Assembly (NCBI GenBank): GCA_963842955.1
Contig: CAWJIJ010000010.1
Span: 163,432 to 227,431 of the forward strand
From: JARFQW01 sp963842955
Lineage (GTDB): Bacteria; Pseudomonadota; Gammaproteobacteria; Steroidobacterales; XN24
Direction of reading: 5' to 3'
Length of the DNA: 64,000 bases
Below are positions 19,566-29,124 of this stretch, in pieces. The notes under the pieces were generated by a model. The model saw only the letters and a list, made by a program, of their open reading frames with translations. It was not told the origin of the DNA and searched no databases. Within the stretch, counting starts at the first letter, position 1. Each line of letters starts with the position of its first letter. A program made the translations under genes and the position numbers.

Positions 19566-20195
19566 GTTGGAAAGATCTCCATGTGCAGTTGGTTCATCTC
19601 GTCTACCGCATCCCGGCCTCGGGCGCCCATGCCGTAAACCGTCCGGCCCTCGAGCATACAGTTGCGGTAGACCGAGCGGCGCCGGACCCGCGCGTCGAGT
19701 ACCGGGATTTCGAGCTCACCCAGTGACATCGCCGACCACTCTCGACAGGGTGGTACGGGGTTCCAGCTGATTGACGACCAGGGCTGCTCTGAGCCGATGA
19801 TTCCTGCGTGCCGCCTGCTCAACGGCCGCGGCGATATACGTTGTGGCCCACAGGTCCAGGGGAGAAGGCAGCACGGGCACCAGCGCCAGGCCGCTGATCG
19901 CCAGGGCCGTCCGGCTTTGGCTGGCATCGATCGAGGGCGGGCAGTCGATGACCACGTAGTCATGCTGGTGCGCCAACGCCCTGACGTTCACGGCCAGTTC
20001 CCGACCAGCCGCAACCACCTCAACCGGTGCATCGCCTGTCATCTCGGCCACGCGAGCCCACTGGAGCGCAGACCCCTGCGGATCGGCGTCTACCAGAACC
20101 ACGCTTGCGCGCCGCCCGAGACCCGCGGCCAGGTTCATCGCAAGGGTCGTCTTTCCGGCCCCGCCCTTGTTGCTGACCAGCGCGAGGACGGGCAC
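19562..20195 (-). CDS. mcdA: ParA-type carboxysome positioning ATPase McdA, frameshifted
   Basis: Deviant Walker A NKGGAGKTT at residues 9-17, then VLVDADPQGSALQW and YVVIDCPPS. The first frame ends at TGA 19716-19718 after RTTLSRVVGDVTG. The missing C-terminus continues in the next frame as ELEIPVLDARVRRR, MLEGRTVYGMG and a terminal helix, ending exactly in the 4-bp overlap with mcdB. Skipping one base at GGG-TGA restores a normal ~210-aa protein. This could be an indel, a sequencing error, or less likely +1 recoding. McdA spaces carboxysomes over the nucleoid. Confidence 0.8.
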
Positions 20196-20201
20196 CTCGA
20201 C

Positions 20202-20462
20202 TCAGGCCCCTGGACCGGCAGCCAGTTTTTCGATGCGCCGCGCAAAACGCTGTTGCGCCGAGCCGACGCCTTCCTCATCGTCCTCGGCATGCAACGTCAG
20301 GTTGACGTAGGTGCGGCCAAAGCTGATGTCCGGGTAGAGGTCCTCTTCTTTCGACACGGCGGCTGCCGCCTCAAGAAACACCCGCGTCCCCTCGTAGTCG
20401 GAAAATTCGAAGCGGGCTTCCAGGCGTTCGGGACGCTGTCGCAGGCTCCAGGCTTCGCTCAT
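20202..20462 (-). CDS. acRAF, pterin-4a-carbinolamine dehydratase-like RuBisCO assembly factor
   Basis: 86 aa from ATG 20462, which has AAAGGAG 7 nt upstream; the 50 codons before it are not conserved. The PCD-like fold is suggested by RLEARFEFSDYEGTRVFLEAAAAVSKEEDLYPDIS split over its two helices, then FGRTYVNLTLHAEDDE. The alpha-carboxysome version lacks dehydratase activity and helps form I RuBisCO assembly. It sits between csoS1 and mcdA, the standard place. Confidence 0.85.
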   Translation of the reverse strand: MSEAWSLRQRPERLEARFEFSDYEGTRVFLEAAAAVSKEEDLYPDISFGRTYVNLTLHAEDDEEGVGSAQQRFARRIEKLAAGPGA

Positions 20463-20627
20463 GTTCAGCTCCTTTCGTTGGTGGCCGGCGCAGTGCGCCG
20501 GCACTTCGTGGGTCACGCGGCTTGGACCCGTAGCGGCCCCGGGTTTGTCGCCCGGGGGTCCCTCGCGCCCATGCAGTAGCGGGAGAGCGGCCGCCGCAGA
20601 ATCCGGCGTCACAATCTACCCGTCAGG

Positions 20628-20918
20628 CTAGGCGCGGCCCAGGACCGGCTCTACCTCCGAGTGCGGGCGCGCAATGATGTGGGCCGCCACAAGACCGTCG
20701 CCTACCCGCTCGCAGGCGTCGGCGCCAGCACGAACGGCGGCGTTCACGGCTCCGGTCTCTCCGCGGACCAGCACGGTCACGTAACCGCCGCCGACAAACT
20801 CCCGACCGATCAGGCGAACTTCCGCCGCCTTGGTCATGGCGTCCGCCGCCTCGATGGCGGGAACCAGTCCGCGAGTCTCGATCATTCCCAGCGCAATGCC
20901 GTAGTCTTCTGTAGCCAT
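20628..20918 (-). CDS. csoS1: Carboxysome shell hexamer protein CsoS1 (copy 2)
   Basis: 96 aa single BMC domain, nearly identical to the upstream copy through residue 90 ([45 protein letters not shown]) and differing at the C-terminus (SEVEPVLGRA). It forms hexagonal facet tiles of the shell with a central pore for bicarbonate and RuBP. Spaced 37 bp from the other copy. Confidence 0.96.
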   Translation of the reverse strand: MATEDYGIALGMIETRGLVPAIEAADAMTKAAEVRLIGREFVGGGYVTVLVRGETGAVNAAVRAGADACERVGDGLVAAHIIARPHSEVEPVLGRA

Positions 20919-20955
20919 CTCGAATGCCTCTTGAACAGATCGTTGGGGTGCCGGC

Positions 20956-21270
20956 CTAGGCCGCGTTCTTGGTCATTGCCTCACCGGCGGGCAGCACCGG
21001 CTCCACCTCTCGGTGGGGACGCGCAATAATATGTGCCGCAACCAGGCCGTCGCCCACGCGCTCGCAGGCATCCGCGCCGGCACGCACGGCCGCGTTGACC
21101 GCGCCGGTTTCGCCGCGGACCAGGACAGTCACATAGCCGCCGCCGACGAACTCGCGGCCAACCAGCCGCACTTCAGCCGCCTTGGTCATGGCGTCCGCCG
21201 CCTCGATCGCCGGGACCAGCCCGCGCGTCTCGATCATTCCCAGCGCAATGCCGTAGTACTCGTTAGCCAT
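20956..21270 (-). CDS. csoS1: Carboxysome shell hexamer protein CsoS1 (copy 1)
   Basis: 104 aa BMC-domain protein. Same core as the copy at 20628, with a longer C-terminus ([11 protein letters not shown]). The high identity indicates tandem duplication within the operon. Shell facet component. AAGGAACG precedes its ATG. Confidence 0.96.
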   Translation of the reverse strand: MANEYYGIALGMIETRGLVPAIEAADAMTKAAEVRLVGREFVGGGYVTVLVRGETGAVNAAVRAGADACERVGDGLVAAHIIARPHREVEPVLPAGEAMTKNAA

Positions 21271-21330
21271 CGTTCCTTCTCCGTTGTTGATGAATCAATC
21301 GTCCGTCCGCCGCCGCCCGGGATGCAGCCA

Positions 21331-21597
21331 TCAGCCACGCCCGGTCCGGCCGGCGTCCTCCCAGAAGTCGATAATCCCGCCGATGGTCAGATCGGTGTGG
21401 GTCGAAAAATCGCCCGTTGCGTAACGGGCCGCAGAGCCGCTCACCGTGAAGACCCAGTCGCCCGGCCTCGTGCCAACCGGATCGACCGCCACCGTCAGCG
21501 CGCCCGAAGAACTTTCCAGCACCCGTAGACTGCAGGCCTGCAGACCGCTCGTGCGCGCGGTACATACGAGATCCGACACGACTCTCACGATGTCCAC
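21331..21597 (-). CDS. csoS4B: Carboxysome shell vertex pentamer CsoS4B
   Basis: 88 aa BMV/EutN-CcmL type protein: DPVGTRPGDWVFTVSGSAAR and LTIGGIIDFW match the family. It uses a GTG start directly after the csoS4A stop (TGA-GTG), so translation is coupled. Pentamers cap the icosahedral vertices. Second of the two csoS4 paralogs. Confidence 0.93.
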   Translation of the reverse strand: MDIVRVVSDLVCTARTSGLQACSLRVLESSSGALTVAVDPVGTRPGDWVFTVSGSAARYATGDFSTHTDLTIGGIIDFWEDAGRTGRG

Positions 21598-21846
21598 TCA
21601 GGCTTCCTCGTTCCAATAGTCGATAATTCCGACAATGGTCAGGTCGCTTGGATAATCCTTGCTGCCGGCCGCTTCCCGGGCGGCGGAACTGCCCACGCAA
21701 ATCACCCAGTCGCCAGGCTTGCATCCCACCGGATCCACCGCGACCAGCAGGGCCTTGCCGTCACGCACGACCTGCAGATGGCGATGCTCCAACCCCGGAA
21801 TCCGGTTGGTCGCAACCAGCGGCTTTTCGACGTGGCAGATTTTCAT
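21598..21846 (-). CDS. csoS4A: Carboxysome shell vertex pentamer CsoS4A
   Basis: 82 aa, starts MKICHVEKPLVATNRIPG and contains DPVGCKPGDWVICVGSSAAREA and LTIVGIIDYW. Typical CcmL/EutN-like vertex protein. Its start overlaps the last base of csoSCA and it abuts csoS4B. Confidence 0.95.
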   Translation of the reverse strand: MKICHVEKPLVATNRIPGLEHRHLQVVRDGKALLVAVDPVGCKPGDWVICVGSSAAREAAGSKDYPSDLTIVGIIDYWNEEA

Positions 21847-23408
21847 CAGTGTGCTCCGTTGGCCCCTTCGGTGATGTCATCCAGCGAGGACCCGAGGGTC
21901 TCGATCGGCGCGTTGCCACGGCAGTCGCGCACCGCCAGCAGGGTGTGCAGCAGGCCGTCCGCGGCCAGGTCCGGGAAACGCGCCCGCAAAGCGTGGTCGA
22001 CGCGATGGCATCGCTGCTCGGCCCGTTCACGGGCGCCAGGAACATCCCCGCGGTAGTCAAAGCGAATGACCACGGGTATCGGCAGCCCTCGGGATGCGTT
22101 GAGCCGCGAGAAAATCTCGAACCCCACGTCCAGGTCGGACGCGGCCTCCTCGACGGTATTGAGGTGGGCGAAGAACGTCAGATTGCGAAGCTGGATTTCG
22201 TCGAAACCCGTGCCAACACAGATGAAGCGCTCCCGGTGTCCGATGTCGCCATAGGCGCCTCCGTGGTACGTCTTCACGTAATCGATCTGGGAACAATTGT
22301 TGCTGATCAGCCGCCCGATGAGGCGCAGCATCCCTTCGGGCGCCTGACCGGCTCCGTCGGTCTGCGCACAGTCCGAGACCATTGCGGCAATGCTCGTCTC
22401 CGCTTCGGCGGGCGCAAGGGCGAGCGTGCGCTCGTAGGCCTCGGCGGCATCCACAAAGCGAGTGACCGACAGCGAACCCCCGGCATCCGGCACATGGGCC
22501 CGAATGGCATCGGTATCCGTATCGATCCCCAGGAGCAGCAGGTCGATGGACGCCCCGCAGCAGAAGCTGTTCTGGATCGCCTGCTGAAAATCCAGCAGGC
22601 GATCCAGCGCGCCCTCGGCGGCTCGTTCCGCATTGCTGCCGTGGGCCGCGCAACCCTCGCTCTCGGGAGCGGAGCTGCTGTAGTGATACACCGCAACCTT
22701 CAGGTAGCGGGTGGGCTGGTCCGCGGTGTTGGGGACGCCTTCGCGGAAGCGGCCGAGTTCTGTCTCCACCCAGCGCCTGAGGCTGTCCTCCACGTCGAAC
22801 AGGGCTCCGGCATAGGACTTCCGCCGGACCTGCCGCGGCGGCAGACGCAGTGCGTAGCAAACCACGTGGGCAAGCCGCCCGTCTGCGCAGGGCGAGAGAT
22901 CCATGCTGTGAAATCCGCAGGACTGGAGAAACGCATGGAATTCCGCCGGATCGCCTCCGCCCAGGGGATCCCCGGTAAAGAAGTCTTCGGCGAAACGCCG
23001 GTAGGTCTCGAATACGGACCAGGAAAACAGCGTCCGCATGTCCAGCTGCTCGACCCACGCCTGTTCGAGAACGGGCTCGGGCAAGCGGAAACCCAGCATC
23101 GAAACCGCAAGATCCTGGGCCTGGCGCTCGAAGTCCCGATCGTGCTGGCAGGCCGCAATGGTCTTTAGAGTCGGAACAATCCGGTCGAACGCGGCCTTCA
23201 CCGCCTGTTCGTAATCAGCCAGCCGACGATTGTCGTCACCCCGGGTCAGCGGATGGAGCGGATGGGTGCTGCGGAGGGTGGCTTCCGGCTGCGGCAGGCT
23301 CGACCCTTGAGCATCGTCCGTGAGCTGCCGTCGAGCGTGGGGCGCGCGAACCGGAGCTTCGTGGGACCAGCACACGGCGCGGGTGGGCTGACGACGGCTG
23401 GTTCTCAT
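21846..23408 (-). CDS. csoSCA: Carboxysome shell carbonic anhydrase
   Basis: 520 aa epsilon-class (beta-fold) carbonic anhydrase, also called CsoS3. Zinc ligands appear as Cys174, His242 and Cys253, and the Asp176-Arg178 catalytic pair as CADGR, all within one residue of the Halothiobacillus numbering. The first 55 residues are basic and disordered, the region that tethers the enzyme to RuBisCO. It converts bicarbonate to CO2 within the shell. Sits between csoS2 and csoS4A as usual. Confidence 0.96.
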   Translation of the reverse strand: MRTSRRQPTRAVCWSHEAPVRAPHARRQLTDDAQGSSLPQPEATLRSTHPLHPLTRGDDNRRLADYEQAVKAAFDRIVPTLKTIAACQHDRDFERQAQDLAVSMLGFRLPEPVLEQAWVEQLDMRTLFSWSVFETYRRFAEDFFTGDPLGGGDPAEFHAFLQSCGFHSMDLSPCADGRLAHVVCYALRLPPRQVRRKSYAGALFDVEDSLRRWVETELGRFREGVPNTADQPTRYLKVAVYHYSSSAPESEGCAAHGSNAERAAEGALDRLLDFQQAIQNSFCCGASIDLLLLGIDTDTDAIRAHVPDAGGSLSVTRFVDAAEAYERTLALAPAEAETSIAAMVSDCAQTDGAGQAPEGMLRLIGRLISNNCSQIDYVKTYHGGAYGDIGHRERFICVGTGFDEIQLRNLTFFAHLNTVEEAASDLDVGFEIFSRLNASRGLPIPVVIRFDYRGDVPGARERAEQRCHRVDHALRARFPDLAADGLLHTLLAVRDCRGNAPIETLGSSLDDITEGANGAH

Positions 23409-23434
23409 GTGCGAGTGCTCCCGTCTACCGCGGT

Positions 23435-25185
23435 CTAGCCGCGGGCCCCGCCGGAAACAGTCACCAAGGCGCCACGGGCCGAGGCGCCGGCGCCTCCGGT
23501 TACGCGGGACTCAGGCACATCCGTGTCCCCCGGCCGGGCGGTCACGGGTCGGGGCATGGCCCCCATCGGGCCGCCGCGCCGGGTCGGGTTGCGCACGGTC
23601 GATGACGACCCCTCCGTGCCGGTCACCCGGTCCCCCCGATCCCAGTCGTCGCCGGTGATCCGCAGGCCCGCATCTATACCCTCGCCGGTGATACGAGAGC
23701 CACCGTCAGCGGCGAAGGAGGCCGGGTTTGGAGGAGGAGTCGAGGCCATCGGCGCAGCTGCCTCGCCGCCGATACGAAACTGCTCGGTCCCCGTAACTCT
23801 TCCCTCGCCCAGGCCGAAGGGCCCGGTGACGCGGCCGCGTCCGGGGTGGCCCGCTTCGTTCTCACTGAGTTGCTTCGCCGCCCAGGCAGCCCTGGCGGGC
23901 GAGGTGATGCTGAAGCCGACGCCGGGAACTGGTGGCGTGCCGTCTTCGGGCTCGGCACCACAGACACTCTCGAACTGGTCCTTGCCAAGGTACGGGGTCC
24001 CCGTGACCGACTCACAGGCGCCGCGCCCGGCCCCGGTGAGAGGTTCACTGATGCCGGGCTGGAGCCCGGTAAGCCTTGCACCCGCGGCCGCTCGCCTCGG
24101 CTGGGCCCGGGCCTCGGCGGTCGCCTGCGCGTCCTCGTCGCAAAATTCCTGGAGCTGATCAACGCCTATATACGGCGTTCCCGTGACCGCTTCGCACGAG
24201 CCGGGCTCGTCCCCCGTGACCCGGTCGGACCGGCCGGTCAGCGTACCGGTAAGCGCCCGACCGCCCCGGGTAGACGACACCGAGGGTGCCGGCCGGCGGG
24301 CAGGGGCCGGTGCAGGGCACAGGTCAATAAAGGCTTCCTCGCCCACGTACTCGTTGCCCGTCACGATTTTGCAGGCTCCCGGCTCGTTGCCGGTCACCAG
24401 GGAGCTGCGCCCAAGTCGAGTGCCGCTGACGGCGCCACCGCGAAACGTGAGGCTCCGACCCGCCTTCATTGCCGCCGTTGACCCGCCCGCGTGTTCCTCG
24501 GCCTCGCCTCGCGGCAGATACTCGGTGCCTGTCACTCGCCCTGACGTACCCGGCTCCGCGCCGGTTATTCCCGAACCCGACCCCGCAACGGTGCCGGTGA
24601 TCCGACTGATGATTTCAGTAGCGGCGGCGCTGGCCCTGCTGTCGGCCTGGCTATCGGCCTGGGTGTCCGTCCGGGCTTCCTCGGAATCCGGCCTCCTGCG
24701 GCCGCCTGGCCTGGGCCCGGATTCACCTCCGGGACCCTTACCGCTACGCGACTGGGCCTGGCGGCGGGCGATGGCCTTTCTGCGCCCGGGAGGCAAGCTC
24801 GAAGGGCCGGCGACCACCGGCGATGCGGCGTTCCCACCGGGTCCGTTCTCGCTTGGCGTCCCTTCCGGCGCCGTGCCTTGGCCGGGGCGGCGGGTTGCTT
24901 GCACCCACAATCGCAAGGGCCATCCTTACCGGCATGACCGGCGGCCGCACTGCCGCCCTCCTCGCCCCGGCGGCGGTCTCGCTGCTGGATACCTCCGGCT
25001 CCGGACTCCGACATGGCCTTGCGGCGAGCCTGTGCACGGGCGCGCCCCGAAGCAGACCCGGCAGCGGTTGCCACCGTGGCCGTGTCCCCATGGGCTGGCT
25101 GCGACCCCGAAGGCCGGGTTTGCTGACCGGCCCTCGACTGTTGCCGGCGCCGTTCGATTGCTGCTTCACGTCCGCTGATTGACAT
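23435..25185 (-). CDS. csoS2: Carboxysome scaffold CsoS2, short form with an N-terminal frameshift
   Basis: Intrinsically disordered scaffold linking RuBisCO to the shell. ATG 25185 has GGGGAG upstream. The N-terminal frame gives a basic repeat (GRARAQARRKAM); between about 24850 and 24925 the sense moves by -1 into a frame with a second basic repeat (GRRKAIARRQAQ), four middle repeats with VTG triplets (for example SLVTGNEPGACKIVTGNEYVG), and a conserved C-terminus ending LVTVSGGARG. At about 580 aa it is much shorter than the ~870 of Halothiobacillus, with four instead of six middle repeats. I see no X-XXY-YYZ slippery heptamer in the overlap. Confidence 0.88.
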
Positions 25186-25233
25186 GCCTCTCCCCTGCTT
25201 CACCCGTTTCAGGCCGACCCCGCGAGGGGCCGC

Positions 25234-25578
25234 TCAGGCTCGTCCCTCGTAGACGACGAAGGCCGCGCCCTGGCTCTGGGTGTAATTGTCATAGCCAATC
25301 AGGCGAATGTGATGGTCCGGGTAGGCCCGGTGGCACGCCTCGAGCTGGGCGGCAACCGCATTGACGTCCCGCTCACCGAAGAACGGCAATTTCCACATGG
25401 TCCAGTAGTGATTGAACGCAGCCGAAGGATGCTCATGCTCGATGGCCGGCGCCCATCCCTGGGCCAGTATGTAGGCGATCTGCTGATAGATCTCCTGCTG
25501 CGAAAGCTTCGGAAGGAATCCGAATGTCTCGAGGGTGTGCCGGGTCTGGTAGTCGCCGACGTCATGCATGGTGGCCAT
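25234..25578 (-). CDS. cbbS: RuBisCO small subunit, form IA
   Basis: 114 aa. [34 protein letters not shown] and [16 protein letters not shown] are characteristic of carboxysomal form I small subunits. Lies 54 bp after cbbL and 48 bp before csoS2. Confidence 0.98.
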   Translation of the reverse strand: MATMHDVGDYQTRHTLETFGFLPKLSQQEIYQQIAYILAQGWAPAIEHEHPSAAFNHYWTMWKLPFFGERDVNAVAAQLEACHRAYPDHHIRLIGYDNYTQSQGAAFVVYEGRA

Positions 25579-25632
25579 GTGGTTCTCCTGTTTCTCGTAT
25601 CGTGTCTGGCAGCGAGCGCTCCGGCGTCAGGC

Positions 25633-27048
25633 TCACGCGGCGTCGAGCTTGTCCACGGTGTCGAATTCGAACTTGATCTCGCTCCAGACCTCCATGGCCG
25701 CAGCCAGTTCGGGGCTGGACTTGGCCGCCGTCGTGAGGATGTCACGAGCCTCGCGCTCGATATCCCGCCCTTCGTTGCGGGCCTTGACCGACGCCTCACA
25801 GGCGACCCGGTTGGCCGCCGCGCCCGCCGCGTTACCCCAGGGGTGTCCCTGGGTGCCGCCGCCGAACTGGAGGACAGAGTCGTCCCCGAAGATCGTGACC
25901 AGCGCGGGCATGTGCCAGACGTGGATGCCACCGGAGGCAACCGCGAACACACCGGGCATGGAGCCCCAGTCCTGGTCGAAGAAAATGCCGCGCCGGCGGT
26001 CTTCGGCGATAAAGGACTCACGCAGCAGATCGACGAACCCCAGCGTCGAGGCCCGATCGCCCTCCAGCTTGCCCACGACGGTGCCGGTGTGCAGATGGTC
26101 GCCGCCGGAAAGGCGCAGGCACTTGGCCAGCACACGGAAATGAATGCCGTGCTTGGGATGGCGGTCGATAACCGCGTGCATGGCCCGGTGAATGTGCAGC
26201 AGCATGCCGTTGTTACGGCACCACTTGGCCAGCCCCGTGTTGGCGCAGAACCCGCCGGTCAGGAAGTCGTGCATGATGATCGGCATGCCCAGCTCTTTGG
26301 CGAACTCGGCCCGCTCATACATCTGCTCCGGATCCGGCGCGGTGACGTTGAGGTAGTGACCCTTGCGCTCGCCGGTCTCCTGCTGGGACTTGATCACGGC
26401 CTCGGCGACGAATTCGAAACGGTTCTGCCAGCGCATGAACGGCTGGGAGTTGACGTTCTCGTCGTCCTTCGTGAAATCGAGTCCGCCGCGCAGGCATTCG
26501 TAGACAGCTCGCCCGTAGTTCTTGGCGGACAACCCCAGCTTGGGCTTGATCGTGCAGCCCAGCAGCGGACGGCCGTACTTGTTCATCTTGTCCCGCTCGA
26601 CCTGGATCCCGTTGGGGGGACCCATGCAGGTCTTGACGTAGGCGATCGGGAAGCGGATGTCCTCCAGACGCAGGTGCCTGACCGCCTTGAAGCCGAACAC
26701 GTTGCCCACCAGCGAAGTCAGAACGTTCACCACCGAACCTTCTTCAAAGAGGTCGATCGGGTAGGCGATGAACGCGTAGAACGACTCACTGTCGCCGGGA
26801 ACCTCCTCGATCCGGTAAGCGCGGCCCTTGTAATAGTCGATATCCGTCAGCAGGTCGGACCAGACGGTGGTCCAGGTGCCCGTGGAGGATTCCGCAGCCA
26901 CCGCGGCGGCGGCTTCCTCCCTCGGCACATCGGCCTGGGCCGTGATCTTGAAGCAGGCCAGCAGGTCGGTATCCAGAGGAACGTACTCCGGAGTCCAGTA
27001 GCTCTGCCGATAATCCTTCACGCCTGCGTCGTATGTCTTCGAAGCCAT
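25633..27048 (-). CDS. cbbL: RuBisCO large subunit, form IA
   Basis: 471 aa from ATG 27048 ([18 protein letters not shown]), which has GGAGGA 7 nt upstream; an upstream in-frame start would add 22 non-conserved residues. Catalytic Lys168 in [11 protein letters not shown], carbamylated Lys194 in DFTKDDEN, and loop 6 [10 protein letters not shown] are present. First gene of the alpha-carboxysome operon, identifying form IAc RuBisCO. Confidence 0.99.
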   Translation of the reverse strand: MASKTYDAGVKDYRQSYWTPEYVPLDTDLLACFKITAQADVPREEAAAAVAAESSTGTWTTVWSDLLTDIDYYKGRAYRIEEVPGDSESFYAFIAYPIDLFEEGSVVNVLTSLVGNVFGFKAVRHLRLEDIRFPIAYVKTCMGPPNGIQVERDKMNKYGRPLLGCTIKPKLGLSAKNYGRAVYECLRGGLDFTKDDENVNSQPFMRWQNRFEFVAEAVIKSQQETGERKGHYLNVTAPDPEQMYERAEFAKELGMPIIMHDFLTGGFCANTGLAKWCRNNGMLLHIHRAMHAVIDRHPKHGIHFRVLAKCLRLSGGDHLHTGTVVGKLEGDRASTLGFVDLLRESFIAEDRRRGIFFDQDWGSMPGVFAVASGGIHVWHMPALVTIFGDDSVLQFGGGTQGHPWGNAAGAAANRVACEASVKARNEGRDIEREARDILTTAAKSSPELAAAMEVWSEIKFEFDTVDKLDAA

Positions 27049-27393
27049 CGGAAATCCTCCGTCGTAACCCTGCTGCCAGTCGAAGTAGTATCGACAGAAT
27101 GCAATCAATAACAAATAGATAATTATTATGGTAGATATCTACTTTTGTAGATGACGTAAGCTAATCTCACATTGTTGCATCGCACTATTCATACGGCGAT
27201 GACTCATCGACAAGAATCAATTGATTGCATCGGAAATCCCGTTACCAACGGCCGCGGCACTCTCGTAGACTCCCTCGCAGCACGGAAAGCACGGTGACCT
27301 TCGCCACGACGCGAAACGGCTGTATGCGGATTCGGCCCGTGCCCAGGCAGGGCTTCCTGCACTCGAATTGCGGCCAGGCCAGGGCACGGTGTA
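27049..27393. promoter_or_regulatory. Divergent cbbL / sulP control region
   Basis: 345 bp between cbbL and the SulP gene, with an AT-rich core at 27090-27230. It holds a perfect 11-bp inverted repeat (ATGCAATCAAT 27099-27109; ATTGATTGCAT 27220-27230), and the palindromes ATAATTAT (27119-27126), GTAGATATCTAC (27131-27142) and AATCAATTGATT (27215-27226). A weak minus-strand promoter could be TTGTTA near 27113 with GATACT near 27090. Such symmetric sites suit LysR (CbbR) binding. Bases 27235-27393 are a GC-rich leader with nothing recognised. Confidence 0.6.
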
Positions 27394-29043
27394 ATGCGCA
27401 TCTTCAATGACATCAGCTTCGGAAACCTGCGCGGCGATCTGTTCGGCGGCGTAACCGCGGCCGTGGTCGCCCTGCCCATGGCGCTGGCGTTCGGGGTCGC
27501 ATCGGGGGCCGGGGCCGAGGCGGGCCTCTATGGCGCGATCCTCATCGGCCTGTTCGCCGCGCTTTTCGGCGGCACCCCGACTCTGATCTCCGAACCCACC
27601 GGCCCGATGACCGTGGTATTCACGGCGGTTATCACAACGCTGGTCGCCAGCAACCCCGAGCAGGGGATGGCAATGGCCTTCACGGTCGTCGTCATGGCCG
27701 GGCTTTTTCAGATCCTGTTCGGCCTGCTTCGGCTGGGCAAATACGTCACCCTCATGCCCCACACGGTGATCTCCGGGTTCATGACGGGGATCGGTTTCAT
27801 CCTGATGATCCTGCAACTCGGCCCCATGCTCGGGCAGGCCACGCCGGGCGGCGGTGTCCTCGGCACGCTAAAACAGCTCCCCGCTCTGCTCGCCAATATC
27901 CAGCCGGCGGAAGCCGCTCTGGCGGGCGGGACCCTCGCGATCCTGTTCCTGACTCCCGCACGCTTCAAGCGACTCGTGCCGCCCCAGCTGGTGGCGCTGG
28001 TTGTCGCAACGATGGTGTCCCTGACGCTGCTCGGCGGCATCGAGATTCGGCGGATCGGCGAGATCCCCACCGGCCTGCCCGACCTTCAGCTGCCCGTGTT
28101 CAGCTCCGTACAGTGGCGGACGATGATCATCGATGCGGCGGTCCTCGGGATGCTGGGCTGTATCGATGCGCTGCTGACATCCGTAATCGCCGACAGTCTG
28201 ACGGGATCCCGGCACCGCTCCGACAAGGAGCTGGTCGGCCAGGGCGTCGGCAATGTCATGTCCGGCCTGTTCGGCGGCCTGCCCGGCGCGGGCGCAACCA
28301 TGGGCACCGTCGTCAATATCCAGGCCGGCGGCCGCACGGCGCTATCAGGCCTGGTGCGCGTGGCGGTTCTCCTCATCGTAGTTCTGGGCGCCGCCGGCCT
28401 GACTGCGAACATTCCCCTCGCCGTCCTGGCCGGTATCGCCATGCATGTCGGCTTCAATATTGTCGACTGGAAGTTCCTGGGACGCGCGCACCGCATTTCC
28501 CCAAAGGGCGCGCTGATCATGTACGCGGTGATCCTCCTTACGGTCTTTGCCGACCTGATCATTGCCGTCGGCGTGGGCCTGTTCGTGGCCAACGTGATCA
28601 CCATCCGGCGGCTCTCCGAGCTGCTGGCCGAAGATATCCGGGTCCTGCGGGATCCCGACGACGACAGCGCCGGGTTCAGTGACGCAGAAAGGCAGATGCT
28701 GCAGAAGGCCGCCGGTCAGGTATTGGTCGTCCAGCTTGCCGGCCCTCTGCCCTTCGGCGCGGCGAAGGCCATCAGCGACCTCAGGCTGGAAGAAACGAAA
28801 AATCGCAGCGTGGTCATCGACCTGGCCGGGGCCACCTACGTGGGCGTATCGGCGGGGCTGGCCCTGGAGCGGGCGGTGGCCGATGCCCTGGAAGCCGGTA
28901 TCGATGTCTACCTGGCTGGGGCCGGCGGCCAGGTCCGCGACCGCCTGCAGACCCTGGGGGTGATCGAAAGCCTGCGGGACGAGCATGTCTTCGGCGAGCG
29001 AGAGGACGCGATCTCCCATGCGGTCATGGCAAGAGCCGCCTGA
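27394..29043 (+). CDS. SulP-family anion transporter, probable bicarbonate importer
   Basis: 549 aa, about 12-14 membrane segments over residues 10-415 and a C-terminal STAS domain about 430-545 (VLVVQLAGPLPFGAAKAIS, VVIDLAGATYVG). N-terminal DLFGGVTAAVVALPMALAFGVASG is a SulP signature. SulP proteins (BicA and relatives) import bicarbonate, sulfate or other anions. Divergence from the carboxysome operon over a shared control region argues for bicarbonate; this is inference from context. Confidence 0.88.
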   Translation: MRIFNDISFGNLRGDLFGGVTAAVVALPMALAFGVASGAGAEAGLYGAILIGLFAALFGGTPTLISEPTGPMTVVFTAVITTLVASNPEQGMAMAFTVVVMAGLFQILFGLLRLGKYVTLMPHTVISGFMTGIGFILMILQLGPMLGQATPGGGVLGTLKQLPALLANIQPAEAALAGGTLAILFLTPARFKRLVPPQLVALVVATMVSLTLLGGIEIRRIGEIPTGLPDLQLPVFSSVQWRTMIIDAAVLGMLGCIDALLTSVIADSLTGSRHRSDKELVGQGVGNVMSGLFGGLPGAGATMGTVVNIQAGGRTALSGLVRVAVLLIVVLGAAGLTANIPLAVLAGIAMHVGFNIVDWKFLGRAHRISPKGALIMYAVILLTVFADLIIAVGVGLFVANVITIRRLSELLAEDIRVLRDPDDDSAGFSDAERQMLQKAAGQVLVVQLAGPLPFGAAKAISDLRLEETKNRSVVIDLAGATYVGVSAGLALERAVADALEAGIDVYLAGAGGQVRDRLQTLGVIESLRDEHVFGEREDAISHAVMARAA

Positions 29044-29124
29044 CAACGGCGCCCATGCCCATGGAGTGACGCCTGGCTTCGGAGAAGAACGGAGCAACAG
29101 CGCATCAGGAACGATCCTGCTGCC

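Noticed and set aside
21648..23168. 506-codon plus-strand frame over csoSCA and csoS4A
   Set aside because: High GC keeps antisense frames open; the minus-strand genes have clear catalytic motifs and operon order.
25309..27111. 600-codon plus-strand frame over cbbL and cbbS
   Set aside because: Antisense of RuBisCO with no ribosome site or domain.
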